Origin: Verrucomicrobiia bacterium
GTDB taxonomy: Bacteria; Verrucomicrobiota; Verrucomicrobiia; Limisphaerales; UBA9464
Length of the DNA stretch: 39,831 nt
Assembly: GCA_019634635.1 (NCBI GenBank)
Contig: JAHCBB010000041.1
Location: forward strand, 1-39,831
Direction of reading: 5' to 3'
Positions 19,584 to 27,163 of the stretch are shown in pieces. The notes below the pieces were generated by a model. It was not told the DNA's origin, did no database searches, and saw only the letters and a list, made by a program, of their open reading frames with translations. The number at the start of each line of letters is the position of its first letter. Positions within the stretch are counted from its first letter, which is position 1. The translations under genes were made by a program, and so were the position numbers.

Positions 19584-20690
19584 CTACTCCGGAACCTCCA
19601 CCACGGGCCGGCCAAGGACCTCCAAGCGGGGACGGATCCCCAGGCCCGGGGCGGTGCCGGAGCGCAGAACGCCGTGGTCCCGCAGCGGGGCATGTTCGGC
19701 GGTGCTCACCGTGACGTAACTGTTGAAGTCCGTGGAGGTGAACCGAAGGGATTCCGGGGTGCTGTGGGCCAGATGAGCGATGGCGGCCGTCGCGATATCC
19801 CCGCCCCAGCTGTCCTCCAGGGTCATCGCGATGCCCAGGCTCACACACAGGTCGCGGAGTTGGCGCGTGCGGGTCAGCCCGCCCAGCTTGCTGATCTTGA
19901 GGTTGACCACATCCATCGCCAGATCCCCGCGCGCCCGCAACAGCACGTCGAGCCCGTCAATGGTCTCATCCAGCACAAACGGGTGGTCCGTGCTGCGGCG
20001 CACCGCCAGGCATTCCTCATAGGTCAGGCAGGGTTGCTCCAGGTACACATCGAGATCGCGCACCGCCCGGGCCACGCGGACCGCCTCATGCTGCGTCCAG
20101 CCGGTGTTGGCGTCGGCCACCAGCCGATCGGAGGGGTGCAGGACGGACCGGACCGCCCGGATGCGTTCGATATCGGTGTCCGGGTGCCCGCCGACCTTGA
20201 GCTGAAAGCGGGTGTATCCCTCCGCCCGGTAGCCGGCGACCCGCCGGGCCATGGCGTCGGGGTCCTCCTGTGAAATGGCGCGGTAAAGCCGGACCGCGTC
20301 GCCATGCCGGCCTCCCAGGAGCGTGGTCACCGACAGTCCGGTGAACTGCCCCAGAAGGTCCCAGCAGGCGATGTCAACGCCGGATTTTACGTACGGATGT
20401 CCCTTGAGCACCGCGTCCATCCGGTGGTTGATCCGGGACAGTTCCCGCGGGTCCTCGCCGATCAGTTGTGGCGCCAGTTCGCGAAGTCCGGCACGCACGC
20501 CACCGGCATACGCCGGGAGGTACACGGGGCCCAGCGGACAGACCTCCCCGTAGCCCGTCAGGCCGGCGTCCGTTTCGACCCCCACGATGGTGCTGTCAAA
20601 AACGGCCACCGATTTGCCACCGGACCAGTTGTAGGTGGTCTCGTGGAGCGGGAGGTCCACCTGATAGGCGACGATGCGGGAGATCTTCAT
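19584..20690 (-). CDS. Enolase-superfamily enzyme, hydroxyproline betaine epimerase / cis-3-hydroxyproline dehydratase-like
   Basis: A 368-residue member of the mandelate racemase/muconate lactonising subgroup. The N-terminal capping domain is followed by a (beta/alpha)7 barrel with all expected catalytic positions. These are Lys165 (FQLKVGG) and Lys265 (NLKISKLGG) as the two acid/base lysines, and metal ligands Asp193 (DANTGW), Glu218 (LEQPC) and Asp241 (VLDET). From memory of the family, the segments GYGEVCPLGPVYLPA, MDAVLKGHPYVKSGVDIACWD and EDSWGGDI match HpbD (4-hydroxyproline betaine 2-epimerase) and cis-3-hydroxy-L-proline dehydratase better than dipeptide epimerases. The exact substrate cannot be fixed. 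It lies 45 bases after a secreted peptidase gene and upstream of pepP, which would suit imino-acid catabolism. Confidence 0.88.
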   Translation of the reverse strand: MKISRIVAYQVDLPLHETTYNWSGGKSVAVFDSTIVGVETDAGLTGYGEVCPLGPVYLPAYAGGVRAGLRELAPQLIGEDPRELSRINHRMDAVLKGHPYVKSGVDIACWDLLGQFTGLSVTTLLGGRHGDAVRLYRAISQEDPDAMARRVAGYRAEGYTRFQLKVGGHPDTDIERIRAVRSVLHPSDRLVADANTGWTQHEAVRVARAVRDLDVYLEQPCLTYEECLAVRRSTDHPFVLDETIDGLDVLLRARGDLAMDVVNLKISKLGGLTRTRQLRDLCVSLGIAMTLEDSWGGDIATAAIAHLAHSTPESLRFTSTDFNSYVTVSTAEHAPLRDHGVLRSGTAPGLGIRPRLEVLGRPVVEVPE

Positions 20691-20735
20691 GAGGGGCGCG
20701 TTGTCTGGTGTGAAGGGCTGGCGTGCCGTTCGGGG

Positions 20736-21545
20736 TCAGCGTGCGGCCGGGTCGGGCGGGTCGGGAACTCCCCAGAGGCGTCCCAGGAGTGCCGCCATCC
20801 CGGGGTCGGCCTCCTCGAGTTCCGCACGGTCAAACGGGAAGAAGTCATTGCGTGAAAAATAGGCTTCGGTGGTCTCGGCGAAATACTCCATGGGGTTGGT
20901 GAGGGCGTAGGCGCGGTCGAGCCGGACTCCACCCCCGGCGTCGCGTCGCGGCACCTGGTCGTACGTCCCTCGCGCCAGGGCGGCTTCGTGCGCGGCGCGG
21001 ATTTCGGCGTTGTCGAAACCACCGGGCAGGAACCGGTCGTGGTAGGCGTGCGCCAGTTCGTGCAGGGCAAAGTTCGGCATGCGACGGGTCTCCGCATCGA
21101 AAATCGCGATGTTCGTGAATTCAACGGCCCGGGCCATCTCCGGATTGCGCTGGTTGGCGCGGAGCCACCCGGGGTCGGGATGATACTCGGCCTTGGGACC
21201 GATGCCGGGGTAGTGGGGGGAAAACCACAGGGGCACTTCGCGCAATCGCTCCACGGCTTGCGGGGGCACCTGCCGCACAATCTCCTGCAACTGGCTCCGG
21301 AGCAGGGCCACCGCGGTGGCCGTCGCCTCCGGCGCGTCGGTCAGCAACCGGGTGTCAATCCGCAGGGTCCAGCCTTCAATGCGGTGGGTTTCATGCGCGG
21401 GCGGGGACGGGGGTGGCGCATCCGGGTCGCCGGCAAGGGCGGGCCCGCAACCCGCACCGATGCAGAGCGCGGCGGCAAGCAGCCCTGAGGCAATCCCCGG
21501 CGGCGTGCGACCGGGCGACGCCGGATTTCGCGTGCATTGCATCAT
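20736..21545 (-). CDS. Secreted gluzincin metallopeptidase, M34/anthrax-LF-like
   Basis: A 269-residue exported zinc peptidase. The N-terminus is a signal peptide; LCIGAGC could be a poor lipobox, otherwise cleavage after ALA near residue 38. The zinc motif is HELAHAYHD (residues 162-170), with the third ligand probably a glutamate in TNPMEYFAETTEAYF (215-229). This spacing and the 'TN-x-x-E-x-FAE' pattern recall the catalytic domain of anthrax lethal factor and the Pro-Pro endopeptidases (family M34); that assignment is my inference. A proline-rich linker follows the signal. Two adjacent ATG codons lie at 21545 and 21542; the frame is open upstream to 21800 but is arginine/glycine-rich and non-specific. 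It heads the minus-strand run that continues with the enolase-superfamily gene and pepP. Confidence 0.82.
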   Translation of the reverse strand: MMQCTRNPASPGRTPPGIASGLLAAALCIGAGCGPALAGDPDAPPPSPPAHETHRIEGWTLRIDTRLLTDAPEATATAVALLRSQLQEIVRQVPPQAVERLREVPLWFSPHYPGIGPKAEYHPDPGWLRANQRNPEMARAVEFTNIAIFDAETRRMPNFALHELAHAYHDRFLPGGFDNAEIRAAHEAALARGTYDQVPRRDAGGGVRLDRAYALTNPMEYFAETTEAYFSRNDFFPFDRAELEEADPGMAALLGRLWGVPDPPDPAAR

Positions 21546-21893
21546 CGCGCGGAGGGTCTGCCAGCCGGACGCACTTGGGAAGGCCGGAACTCCGTTTCCG
21601 CGGCCCGAACGTCCACCCCCGGGTTCACCCCCTCCCCACCGGAGTCGCCGGCGGCGTGGACTGCGATGAGCGGTCGTCCGGCACGCGAGGCGGATGATTC
21701 GGGAGCCGCGGCCTGGGGCCCCCGGACAAGGGCGGGCATCCACCTCGATGTCCGCGATCCGGATGACCGCCCCGTGGAAACCGCCGTTGACATCGCCCAA
21801 CCCGGGTGGTTTCCATGGAGCCGGTGTGGGAGTTCAAAACCCAGCCTCCCCTGAGATCGAGATCCAAAGCGAATTCTTCTGAAAAGTCCTGGT
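21546..21893. other. Divergent intergenic region, metallopeptidase / FkbM
   Basis: A 348-base gap between two divergent starts. Apart from the inverted repeat at 21772-21818, listed separately, I see no coding sequence, RNA or terminator. The last 60 bases before the plus-strand start are comparatively A-rich (GATCCAAAGCGAATTC) but have no clear -10 box. Confidence 0.4.
21772..21818. promoter_or_regulatory. 11-bp inverted repeat around a TTGACA box
   Basis: CCGTGGAAACC (21772-21782) and GGTTTCCATGG (21808-21818) are reverse complements apart from one G-T pair and are separated by 25 bases. Between them lies a perfect -35-like TTGACA (21787-21792). The hexamer 17 bases further on (TTTCCA) is a poor -10 box. 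It could be an operator, an RNA hairpin or chance. It lies about 75 bases upstream of the FkbM gene and 225 bases from the divergent peptidase start. Confidence 0.35.
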
Positions 21894-22625
21894 ATGTCCT
21901 TGATCAGTAAAACGACGATCCGGCGTGTGTTCCGCCGGCGCGGGTATGATATCGTCAGCTACAGCCCGGCGTTCCACACCCTGGCCAGGCGGCGGCGGTT
22001 TCTGGATGCCGTGGGCGTTGATCTGGTGCTGGATGTCGGTGCCAACGTAGGGCAGTACGCATCCCAGTTGCGGGAGATTGGCTATGCAGGAAAAATCGTC
22101 TCCTTCGAGCCGGTCACAAAGGCCTACAAGCAGCTCAGGAAAGCCTGCGAGGGGGACCCCCAGTGGATTGCACGCAACAGCGCACTGGGTGATGTGAGTC
22201 GGAAGCAGGAGATCAAGGTATCTCAGAACCTCGAGTCGAGCTCGCTCCTCCCGATGCTTTCGACCCACCTCGAGGCGGTGCCGGAATCGGCGGTCGTGGC
22301 CGTCGAGCAGATTGTTGTCGAGCGCCTCGACGAGATCATTGATGAGGTTGCGGGCGCTGCGCGACGGATCTTCCTCAAAATGGACACGCAGGGGTATGAG
22401 CGGATGGTCGTCGAGGGCGCGTTGGGATGTCTGGATCGAATTGTGGCGCTTCAGGCCGAGGTGTCGCTGGTGCCCCTCTATGAAGGCGAGACCGCGCTGT
22501 GTGACTTCACAGGCCATCTTTCCAAACTTGGCTATTCCCTCGCCGCCATTGAACCGGGCTATGCCGACGCCCGCACCGGCCGGATGTATCAGGTGGACTG
22601 CGTATTTTTCCGGCCGGAGAAATAG
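21894..22625 (+). CDS. FkbM family methyltransferase
   Basis: A 243-residue SAM-dependent methyltransferase of the FkbM family, which typically O-methylates sugars or other hydroxyl groups on glycans and natural products. The SAM-binding motif I is LVLDVGANVGQYASQLRE (about 43-60), followed by IVSFEPVTKAYKQL. The family-typical LKMDTQGYERMVVEGA lies at about 162-177 and the end reads QVDCVFFRP. Length is normal for the family. The start at ATG 21894 is the only sensible one; no strong ribosome-binding site is visible. It sits alone, with no glycan cluster next to it, so the acceptor is unknown. Confidence 0.92.
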   Translation: MSLISKTTIRRVFRRRGYDIVSYSPAFHTLARRRRFLDAVGVDLVLDVGANVGQYASQLREIGYAGKIVSFEPVTKAYKQLRKACEGDPQWIARNSALGDVSRKQEIKVSQNLESSSLLPMLSTHLEAVPESAVVAVEQIVVERLDEIIDEVAGAARRIFLKMDTQGYERMVVEGALGCLDRIVALQAEVSLVPLYEGETALCDFTGHLSKLGYSLAAIEPGYADARTGRMYQVDCVFFRPEK

Positions 22626-22687
22626 CCGGCATCCGCACCCCGGCGCGCGGTCCGAACCGCAACCGGAAAATCAGGGGTGCGGGCGAC

Positions 22688-22711
22688 GCCTCCGGGCCCC
22701 CCCGGGGAGGC
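22688..22711 (+). terminator. GC-rich hairpin downstream of the FkbM gene
   Basis: GCCTCC (22688-22693) pairs with GGAGGC (22706-22711) across a 12-base loop that can itself pair (GGG with CCC). It begins 62 bases after the FkbM stop. There is no T-tract, so it would only serve as a Rho-dependent or processing stem; it may also be part of the leader of the pseudopilin gene. Confidence 0.25.
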
Positions 22712-22912
22712 CCTGGATACCCGGAGAAGGCCGCAGGACCGTCCGGTCCCATGGAACTTGTCGGCCGCCGGATCGGAGGTCGCGGGGTCGGTCGCGGACA
22801 CGGTATGGACGGCGCGACCGCACCACGCACCGTTTCCGGGGCGTCAATTCTCCGACAACGATTGGCAAGGGACCGCATGCCCGGCCGGAGGGATCGCCGC
22901 ATAGTGGTCCGG

Positions 22913-23812
22913 ATGAAATTGCGAGCTGCGGGAACCAATCGCACCCGCCCTCCCGGGGGCGTGACGGGATTCACCCTCATTGAGTTGCTGGTGGTGATTT
23001 CGATCATCGCGATTCTCGCCTCGATGCTCCTTCCGGCGCTGGGCAAGGCGAAGTTTCAGGCGCGGACCACGGCCAGCCTCAACAACCTGCGCCAGCTCGG
23101 TCTCGGACTTCATTTCTACGCGATGGACCAGTCGGATCTGCTGCCGGGTCATTCGTCCCTTCCGGCGGAGACCACCGCCTTGGGGAGGCCCCGGACGCGC
23201 TGGGCGGACTCCGTGTTCCCCTACATGCAGACGCCGTCGGTGTATCTGAGTCCGAACCTCACGCCGCAGGAGCGCAAGCTGTTGGTCAAGGCGTTTGCGC
23301 ACACGGTGGACCCCGGCCCGGTCGAGACGGAGCGTTCCGTGTACTACGGGGGTTACGGCTACAACTACCAATACCTGGGCAACAACCGGCAACCGGAGGG
23401 CATTCCCCCGTTTCATGCCCGGCTGTCGTCGCTGCAGGCGGCGTCCGAAACGGTGGCCCTTGGGGACACCAAGGGAGCCCGCGGGGGCAATCCCGAAAAC
23501 CCGTATGGGAAGGGCGGCTCGGGGGATTATGTGCTGGATCCGCCCCTGGGTTCGATGGAACTCGGTTCGCGGGGCAGCCGGCGTTCCGGCACCGAGCCCG
23601 GCAGCGGCAACGCCTACTACGAAGGGGGCCATGACGGCTCGGATGCCCACCGGGCGACCCCGGCAGCCAGAAATCTGGGCCGCGTCACCCTGGTGTTCGC
23701 CGACGGCCACGCGGGAACCCTCCTGCCCGACGTGCTGGATGGCAGGACCAGCACGTCCCCCGGCGGTCACAACGGACTCTGGAACGGTCTCGGGGACCCC
23801 TCACGGCGCTAG
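22913..23812 (+). CDS. Type II-style pseudopilin (prepilin N-terminal methylation domain)
   Basis: A 299-residue protein with a class III prepilin signal: a basic leader ending TG|FTLIELLVVISIIAILASMLLPAL, with Glu+5, followed by a single membrane helix. Processing by prepilin peptidase (PilD/GspO type) after the glycine is expected, with assembly into a pseudopilus or retention in the inner membrane. The C-terminal domain is rich in glycine and tyrosine and ends with VTLVFADGHAG, close to the 'FxDGH' tail of the many pseudopilin-like proteins of PVC bacteria, although the preceding histidine is not at the usual spacing. The leader is short if translation starts at ATG 22913; an in-frame ATG at 22877 and a GTG at 22904 are alternatives. 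No other secretion gene is adjacent, so it is an orphan pilin-like gene. Confidence 0.9.
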   Translation: MKLRAAGTNRTRPPGGVTGFTLIELLVVISIIAILASMLLPALGKAKFQARTTASLNNLRQLGLGLHFYAMDQSDLLPGHSSLPAETTALGRPRTRWADSVFPYMQTPSVYLSPNLTPQERKLLVKAFAHTVDPGPVETERSVYYGGYGYNYQYLGNNRQPEGIPPFHARLSSLQAASETVALGDTKGARGGNPENPYGKGGSGDYVLDPPLGSMELGSRGSRRSGTEPGSGNAYYEGGHDGSDAHRATPAARNLGRVTLVFADGHAGTLLPDVLDGRTSTSPGGHNGLWNGLGDPSRR

Positions 23813-23860
23813 GCCAACGCGGGCCGCTCCCGCCGGATCCGGGAAGCTCCGCAGGAAAGC

Positions 23861-25012
23861 TCAGTACTTCGGAACGGCAGGATCAATCTGGTCCGACCAG
23901 GCCTCAATCCCGCCCCGGACCGATTTGACGTACTTGAAGCCCTGTTGCCGCAGGAATTCGAGGGCCTTCATGGAGCGTTTGCCGGACTTGCAGTGCAGAT
24001 AGATCTGCGCGTTGGGGTCGAGTTCGGTGAAGCGCTGTCCCAGCAGGCTGAGCGGGACCAGGGGCACGCCGTCCACGCGGGCAATCAGCTGCTCATCGGG
24101 TTCCCGGACGTCAATCACCCGGATCCCCAGCGCGGGATCCTGCAGGGCGCGCTGCATGTCCTGCACCGTCACCTCGTCGGGATGCACCCCGGACACGGCC
24201 GGCTCGGGCACCACCCCGCAAAACTGGTCGTAATCCACGAGTTCCCGGATGGAGGGAGCGTCGCCGCACAGCGGGCACTGCGGATCCCGCCGCAGCTTCA
24301 ATTCGCGGAACTTCATGTCGAGGGCGTTGAACAGGAGCAGGCGTCCGATCAGTGGACTGCCCCTGCCCAGCGCGAGCTTGAGGATCTCGGTCGCCTGGAT
24401 GCAGCCGACAATGCCCGGCAGCACGCCCAGCACGCCACCCTCGGCGCAGCTCGGGACCATCCCGGGCGGCGGCGGCTCCGGATACAGGCACCGGTAGCAC
24501 GGCCCGCCGAGGCGCGGCGCAAAGACGCTGGCCTGCCCCTCGAACCGGAAGATCGAGCCGTACACGTTGGGCTTGCCCAGCAGCACGCACGCGTCGTTGG
24601 TCAGATACCGCGTGGGAAAGTTGTCGGTCCCGTCCACCACGATGTCGTAGGGCCGGATGAGATCGAGCGCGTTCTCCGAGGAGATGCGCACCTTGTGAAG
24701 GACCACCTCCACATTCGGGTTGATCGCGGCGATCGCCGTCCGCGCGGAATCCGCCTTCGGCGTGCCAACATCGGCATCGGTGTGGAGGATCTGGCGTTGC
24801 AGGTTGGACACGTCCACGGTGTCGAAATCCACGATGCCGAGTTTTCCGATGCCCGCCGCGGCCAGGTACATGGCGATCGGCGACCCCAGTCCGCCCGCGC
24901 CGACGCACAGGACCGAGGTGTTGCGGATCTTGCGCTGTCCGGCGAGGCCGACCTCGGGCAGGATCAGGTGACGCGAATAACGGCGGATTTCCTCGTTGGT
25001 GAGTTCAACCAT
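23861..25012 (-). CDS. moeB: MoeB/ThiF-type adenylyltransferase with C-terminal rhodanese domain
   Basis: A 383-residue E1-like enzyme of the MoeB/MoeZ/MOCS3 type that adenylates the C-terminal glycine of a ubiquitin-like sulfur carrier (MoaD, ThiS or CysO class) and passes sulfur to it. Visible features are the nucleotide-binding GAGGLGSP (38-45), DVSNLQRQ (67-74) and the zinc cysteines C172/C175 and C246/C249. The candidate thioester Cys189 lies in PSCAEGGVLGVLPG. The rhodanese domain (about 275-383) has the persulfide Cys341 in HCKSGKRS. The fusion supplies its own sulfur donor domain. No carrier-protein gene is adjacent, so the pathway served (molybdopterin, thiamine or cysteine) is unresolved. 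The ATG at 25012 gives the conserved start ELTNEEIRRYSRHLILPE. Its 5' end overlaps the divergent methyltransferase frame. Confidence 0.94.
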   Translation of the reverse strand: MVELTNEEIRRYSRHLILPEVGLAGQRKIRNTSVLCVGAGGLGSPIAMYLAAAGIGKLGIVDFDTVDVSNLQRQILHTDADVGTPKADSARTAIAAINPNVEVVLHKVRISSENALDLIRPYDIVVDGTDNFPTRYLTNDACVLLGKPNVYGSIFRFEGQASVFAPRLGGPCYRCLYPEPPPPGMVPSCAEGGVLGVLPGIVGCIQATEILKLALGRGSPLIGRLLLFNALDMKFRELKLRRDPQCPLCGDAPSIRELVDYDQFCGVVPEPAVSGVHPDEVTVQDMQRALQDPALGIRVIDVREPDEQLIARVDGVPLVPLSLLGQRFTELDPNAQIYLHCKSGKRSMKALEFLRQQGFKYVKSVRGGIEAWSDQIDPAVPKY

Positions 25013-26309
25013 ACCAGAGCGGGCCGAGGTTAGGAGGGGCGGCGGAGGGGGCAAGGGAAGTTTCCGTGCGCAGGAGTCCGGTCTCGCGGATGCCTCCCCG
25101 CCGCTGCGGCTGCGGATCGCTCCCGCGGCGGAACGGGCGGTGCGGTCCGGACATCCCTGGGTGTTTGCCGACTCGGTCCGGAGCCTTCATCGCGAAGGGG
25201 TTACCGGGGATCTCGGGGTGATCTTTGACCGGCGGGACCGTTTTCTGGCGATTGGACTCTACGATGCCACTTCGCCCATCCGGCTGCGAATCCTCCACGC
25301 CGGCGCGCCGGAACCCCTCGATGAAGCGTGGTGGCGCCGGCGCCTGATGGCCGCGGTGGAGCGCCGCGCCGCCCTGTTCGGCCCTGACACCACGGGCCAT
25401 CGGTGGATTCATGGGGAGAACGACGGCTGGCCCGGGCTCGTGCTCGACCGGTACGGAACCACCCTCGTGATGAAGCTTTACACGGCGGCGTGGCTGCGGC
25501 GAATCCCCGGCTTGACGGCATTGCTGTCCGCAACGCTGGCGCCCGATCGCATCGTGGTCCGGTTTAGCCGCAATGTCCGGGATGCCGCCGCGGCCGCCGG
25601 ATTTCCCGAGGGGCACGAGGCCGGACCGGCTGCGGGACCGGCACAGGTGCCGTTTCTCGAACGTGGCCTGATCTTCGAGGCCGGGGTGCTGCGCGGACAG
25701 AAGACCGGCTTCTTCCTCGATCAGCGCGAGAATCGTCACCGGGTCGGATCGTTCACCTCCGGCGCCCGGGTGCTCAACCTGTTCAGCCACACCGGTGGAT
25801 TCAGCGTGCACGCGGCACGCGGCGGGGCGCGGACCGTTACGGATCTCGACATCTCGGCGCCTGCCCTGGCCGAAGCACGACGGAACCTCGAAGCCAACCG
25901 CCACCTCCCGGGTGTCCGCGAGGTGCGCCATGAAGCCGTCCAGGCTGACGCCTTCGAATGGCTGGCGCGACGGTCACCGCCTGAATTCGACGTCGTTGTC
26001 GTGGATCCACCCTCCCTGGCGCGACGGGAGGCGGAACGGACCGACGCCCTTGATGCCTACGGGCATCTGGTCCGGGGCGCCCTCCGACGGCTCCGTCCGG
26101 GCGGCCGGCTGGTCGCCGCTTCCTGCAGCGCTCACGTCAGCGCCCCGGAATTCTTCGGAGTCGTCCGGGCCGGGGTTGTCCGGTCCGGACGCCCCTTCGC
26201 GGAGCAGGCAACGACCGGGCATCCCCCGGACCACCCGGCGACCTTCCCCGAGGCCGCCTATCTCAAGGCGATCTACCTCCGCCTCGAACCGGCCGGGCAA
26301 CGGGATTGA
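24999..26309 (+). CDS. RlmI-like class I SAM-dependent rRNA methyltransferase
   Basis: About 436 residues, resembling RlmI/RlmK-type 23S rRNA methyltransferases. The N-terminal PUA domain reads AVRSGHPWVFADSV. Then come the characteristic QKTGFFLDQRENR, SAM motif LNLFSHTGGFSVHAARGGA, acidic VTDLDIS, VVVDPPSLARR and the cysteine-containing AASCSAHVSAPEF seen in 5-methylcytosine enzymes. The start is uncertain. There is no ATG before the PUA domain; the options are GTG 24999 (used), TTG 24996 or CTG 25104. The strong purine stretch near 25030-25052 would suit none of them ideally. With GTG 24999 the gene overlaps the divergent moeB by 14 bases. The gene is followed closely by thyA (33-base gap), suggesting co-transcription. 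The family call is firm; the methylated position is inferred. Confidence 0.88.
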   Translation: MSSTIPERAEVRRGGGGGKGSFRAQESGLADASPPLRLRIAPAAERAVRSGHPWVFADSVRSLHREGVTGDLGVIFDRRDRFLAIGLYDATSPIRLRILHAGAPEPLDEAWWRRRLMAAVERRAALFGPDTTGHRWIHGENDGWPGLVLDRYGTTLVMKLYTAAWLRRIPGLTALLSATLAPDRIVVRFSRNVRDAAAAAGFPEGHEAGPAAGPAQVPFLERGLIFEAGVLRGQKTGFFLDQRENRHRVGSFTSGARVLNLFSHTGGFSVHAARGGARTVTDLDISAPALAEARRNLEANRHLPGVREVRHEAVQADAFEWLARRSPPEFDVVVVDPPSLARREAERTDALDAYGHLVRGALRRLRPGGRLVAASCSAHVSAPEFFGVVRAGVVRSGRPFAEQATTGHPPDHPATFPEAAYLKAIYLRLEPAGQRD

Positions 26310-26342
26310 TGCCCTCGACGCGGCTTGTACCCTCGCGGGCCG

Positions 26343-27140
26343 ATGCGTGCGTATCTGCAACTCCTCCGCGAGGTGCTGGAGCAGGGCCGGTTCAAGCCGG
26401 ACCGGACCGGCACGGGCACGTATTCCCTCTTTGGCGCCCAGTGCCGGTATCGTCTCAGCGAGGGATTCCCGCTGGTGACGACCAAGAAGGTGCACCTCAA
26501 GAGCATCCTGTACGAGCTCCTCTGGTTCCTCCGCGGGGACACCAATGTGCGCTGGCTTCAGGAGCGGGGGGTGACGATCTGGAATGAATGGGCCGACCCC
26601 GTGACCGGCGACCTGGGGAGGGTGTATGGGGCGCAATGGACCGACTGGCGGTCGCCGGACGGGCGTTCGCTGAATCAGTTGGACGAGGTCGTGCGCCAGA
26701 TCCGCACCACCCCGGATTCCCGACGGCTCATGGTGACCGCATGGAATCCCGGGGAACTGCAGCAGATGGCCCTGCCACCCTGCCATGCGTTGTTCCAGTT
26801 CTATGTCGCCGACGGCACCCTGAGCTGCCAGCTGTACCAGCGCAGTGCCGACCTGTTTCTCGGGGTGCCGTTCAACATCGCCAGCTACGCGGCGCTCACC
26901 CACATGGTCGCCCAGGTCTGCGACCTGCAGCCGGGCGACTTCATTCACACGCTGGGCGACGCCCACATCTATGCGAACCACGTGGACCAGGTGCGCACCC
27001 AACTGGCGCGTGAGCCGCGCCCGCTGCCACGGCTCACGCTGAACCCGCAACGGCGGGAGCTTCGCGAGTTTGAATTCGAAGACTTCCAGCTCTCGGGATA
27101 CGACCCGCATCCCGCGATCGCCGCACCGGTGGCTGTGTAG
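26343..27140 (+). CDS. thyA: Thymidylate synthase
   Basis: Classical thymidylate synthase (EC 2.1.1.45), 265 residues versus 264 in E. coli; it converts dUMP and methylene-tetrahydrofolate to dTMP and dihydrofolate. All landmarks are present: FKPDRTGTGTYSLFG (cofactor and phosphate loop), DSRRLMVTAWNP (phosphate-binding arginines 127-128), catalytic Cys147 in ALPPCHALFQFYV, QRSADLFLGVPFNIASYA and HTLGDAHIYANH. The ATG at 26343 gives the conserved start RAYLQLLREVL. No dihydrofolate reductase gene follows, unlike many thyA loci; instead a GNAT gene starts 23 bases downstream and an RlmI-like gene ends 33 bases upstream. Confidence 0.97.
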   Translation: MRAYLQLLREVLEQGRFKPDRTGTGTYSLFGAQCRYRLSEGFPLVTTKKVHLKSILYELLWFLRGDTNVRWLQERGVTIWNEWADPVTGDLGRVYGAQWTDWRSPDGRSLNQLDEVVRQIRTTPDSRRLMVTAWNPGELQQMALPPCHALFQFYVADGTLSCQLYQRSADLFLGVPFNIASYAALTHMVAQVCDLQPGDFIHTLGDAHIYANHVDQVRTQLAREPRPLPRLTLNPQRRELREFEFEDFQLSGYDPHPAIAAPVAV

Positions 27141-27163
27141 GCACCGGATTTCCGTTCCCCATC

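Noticed and set aside
18132..20273. A 713-codon open frame on the plus strand
   Set aside because: Antisense to pepP and the enolase-superfamily gene, whose catalytic residues are all intact; no domain is visible in the antisense translation.
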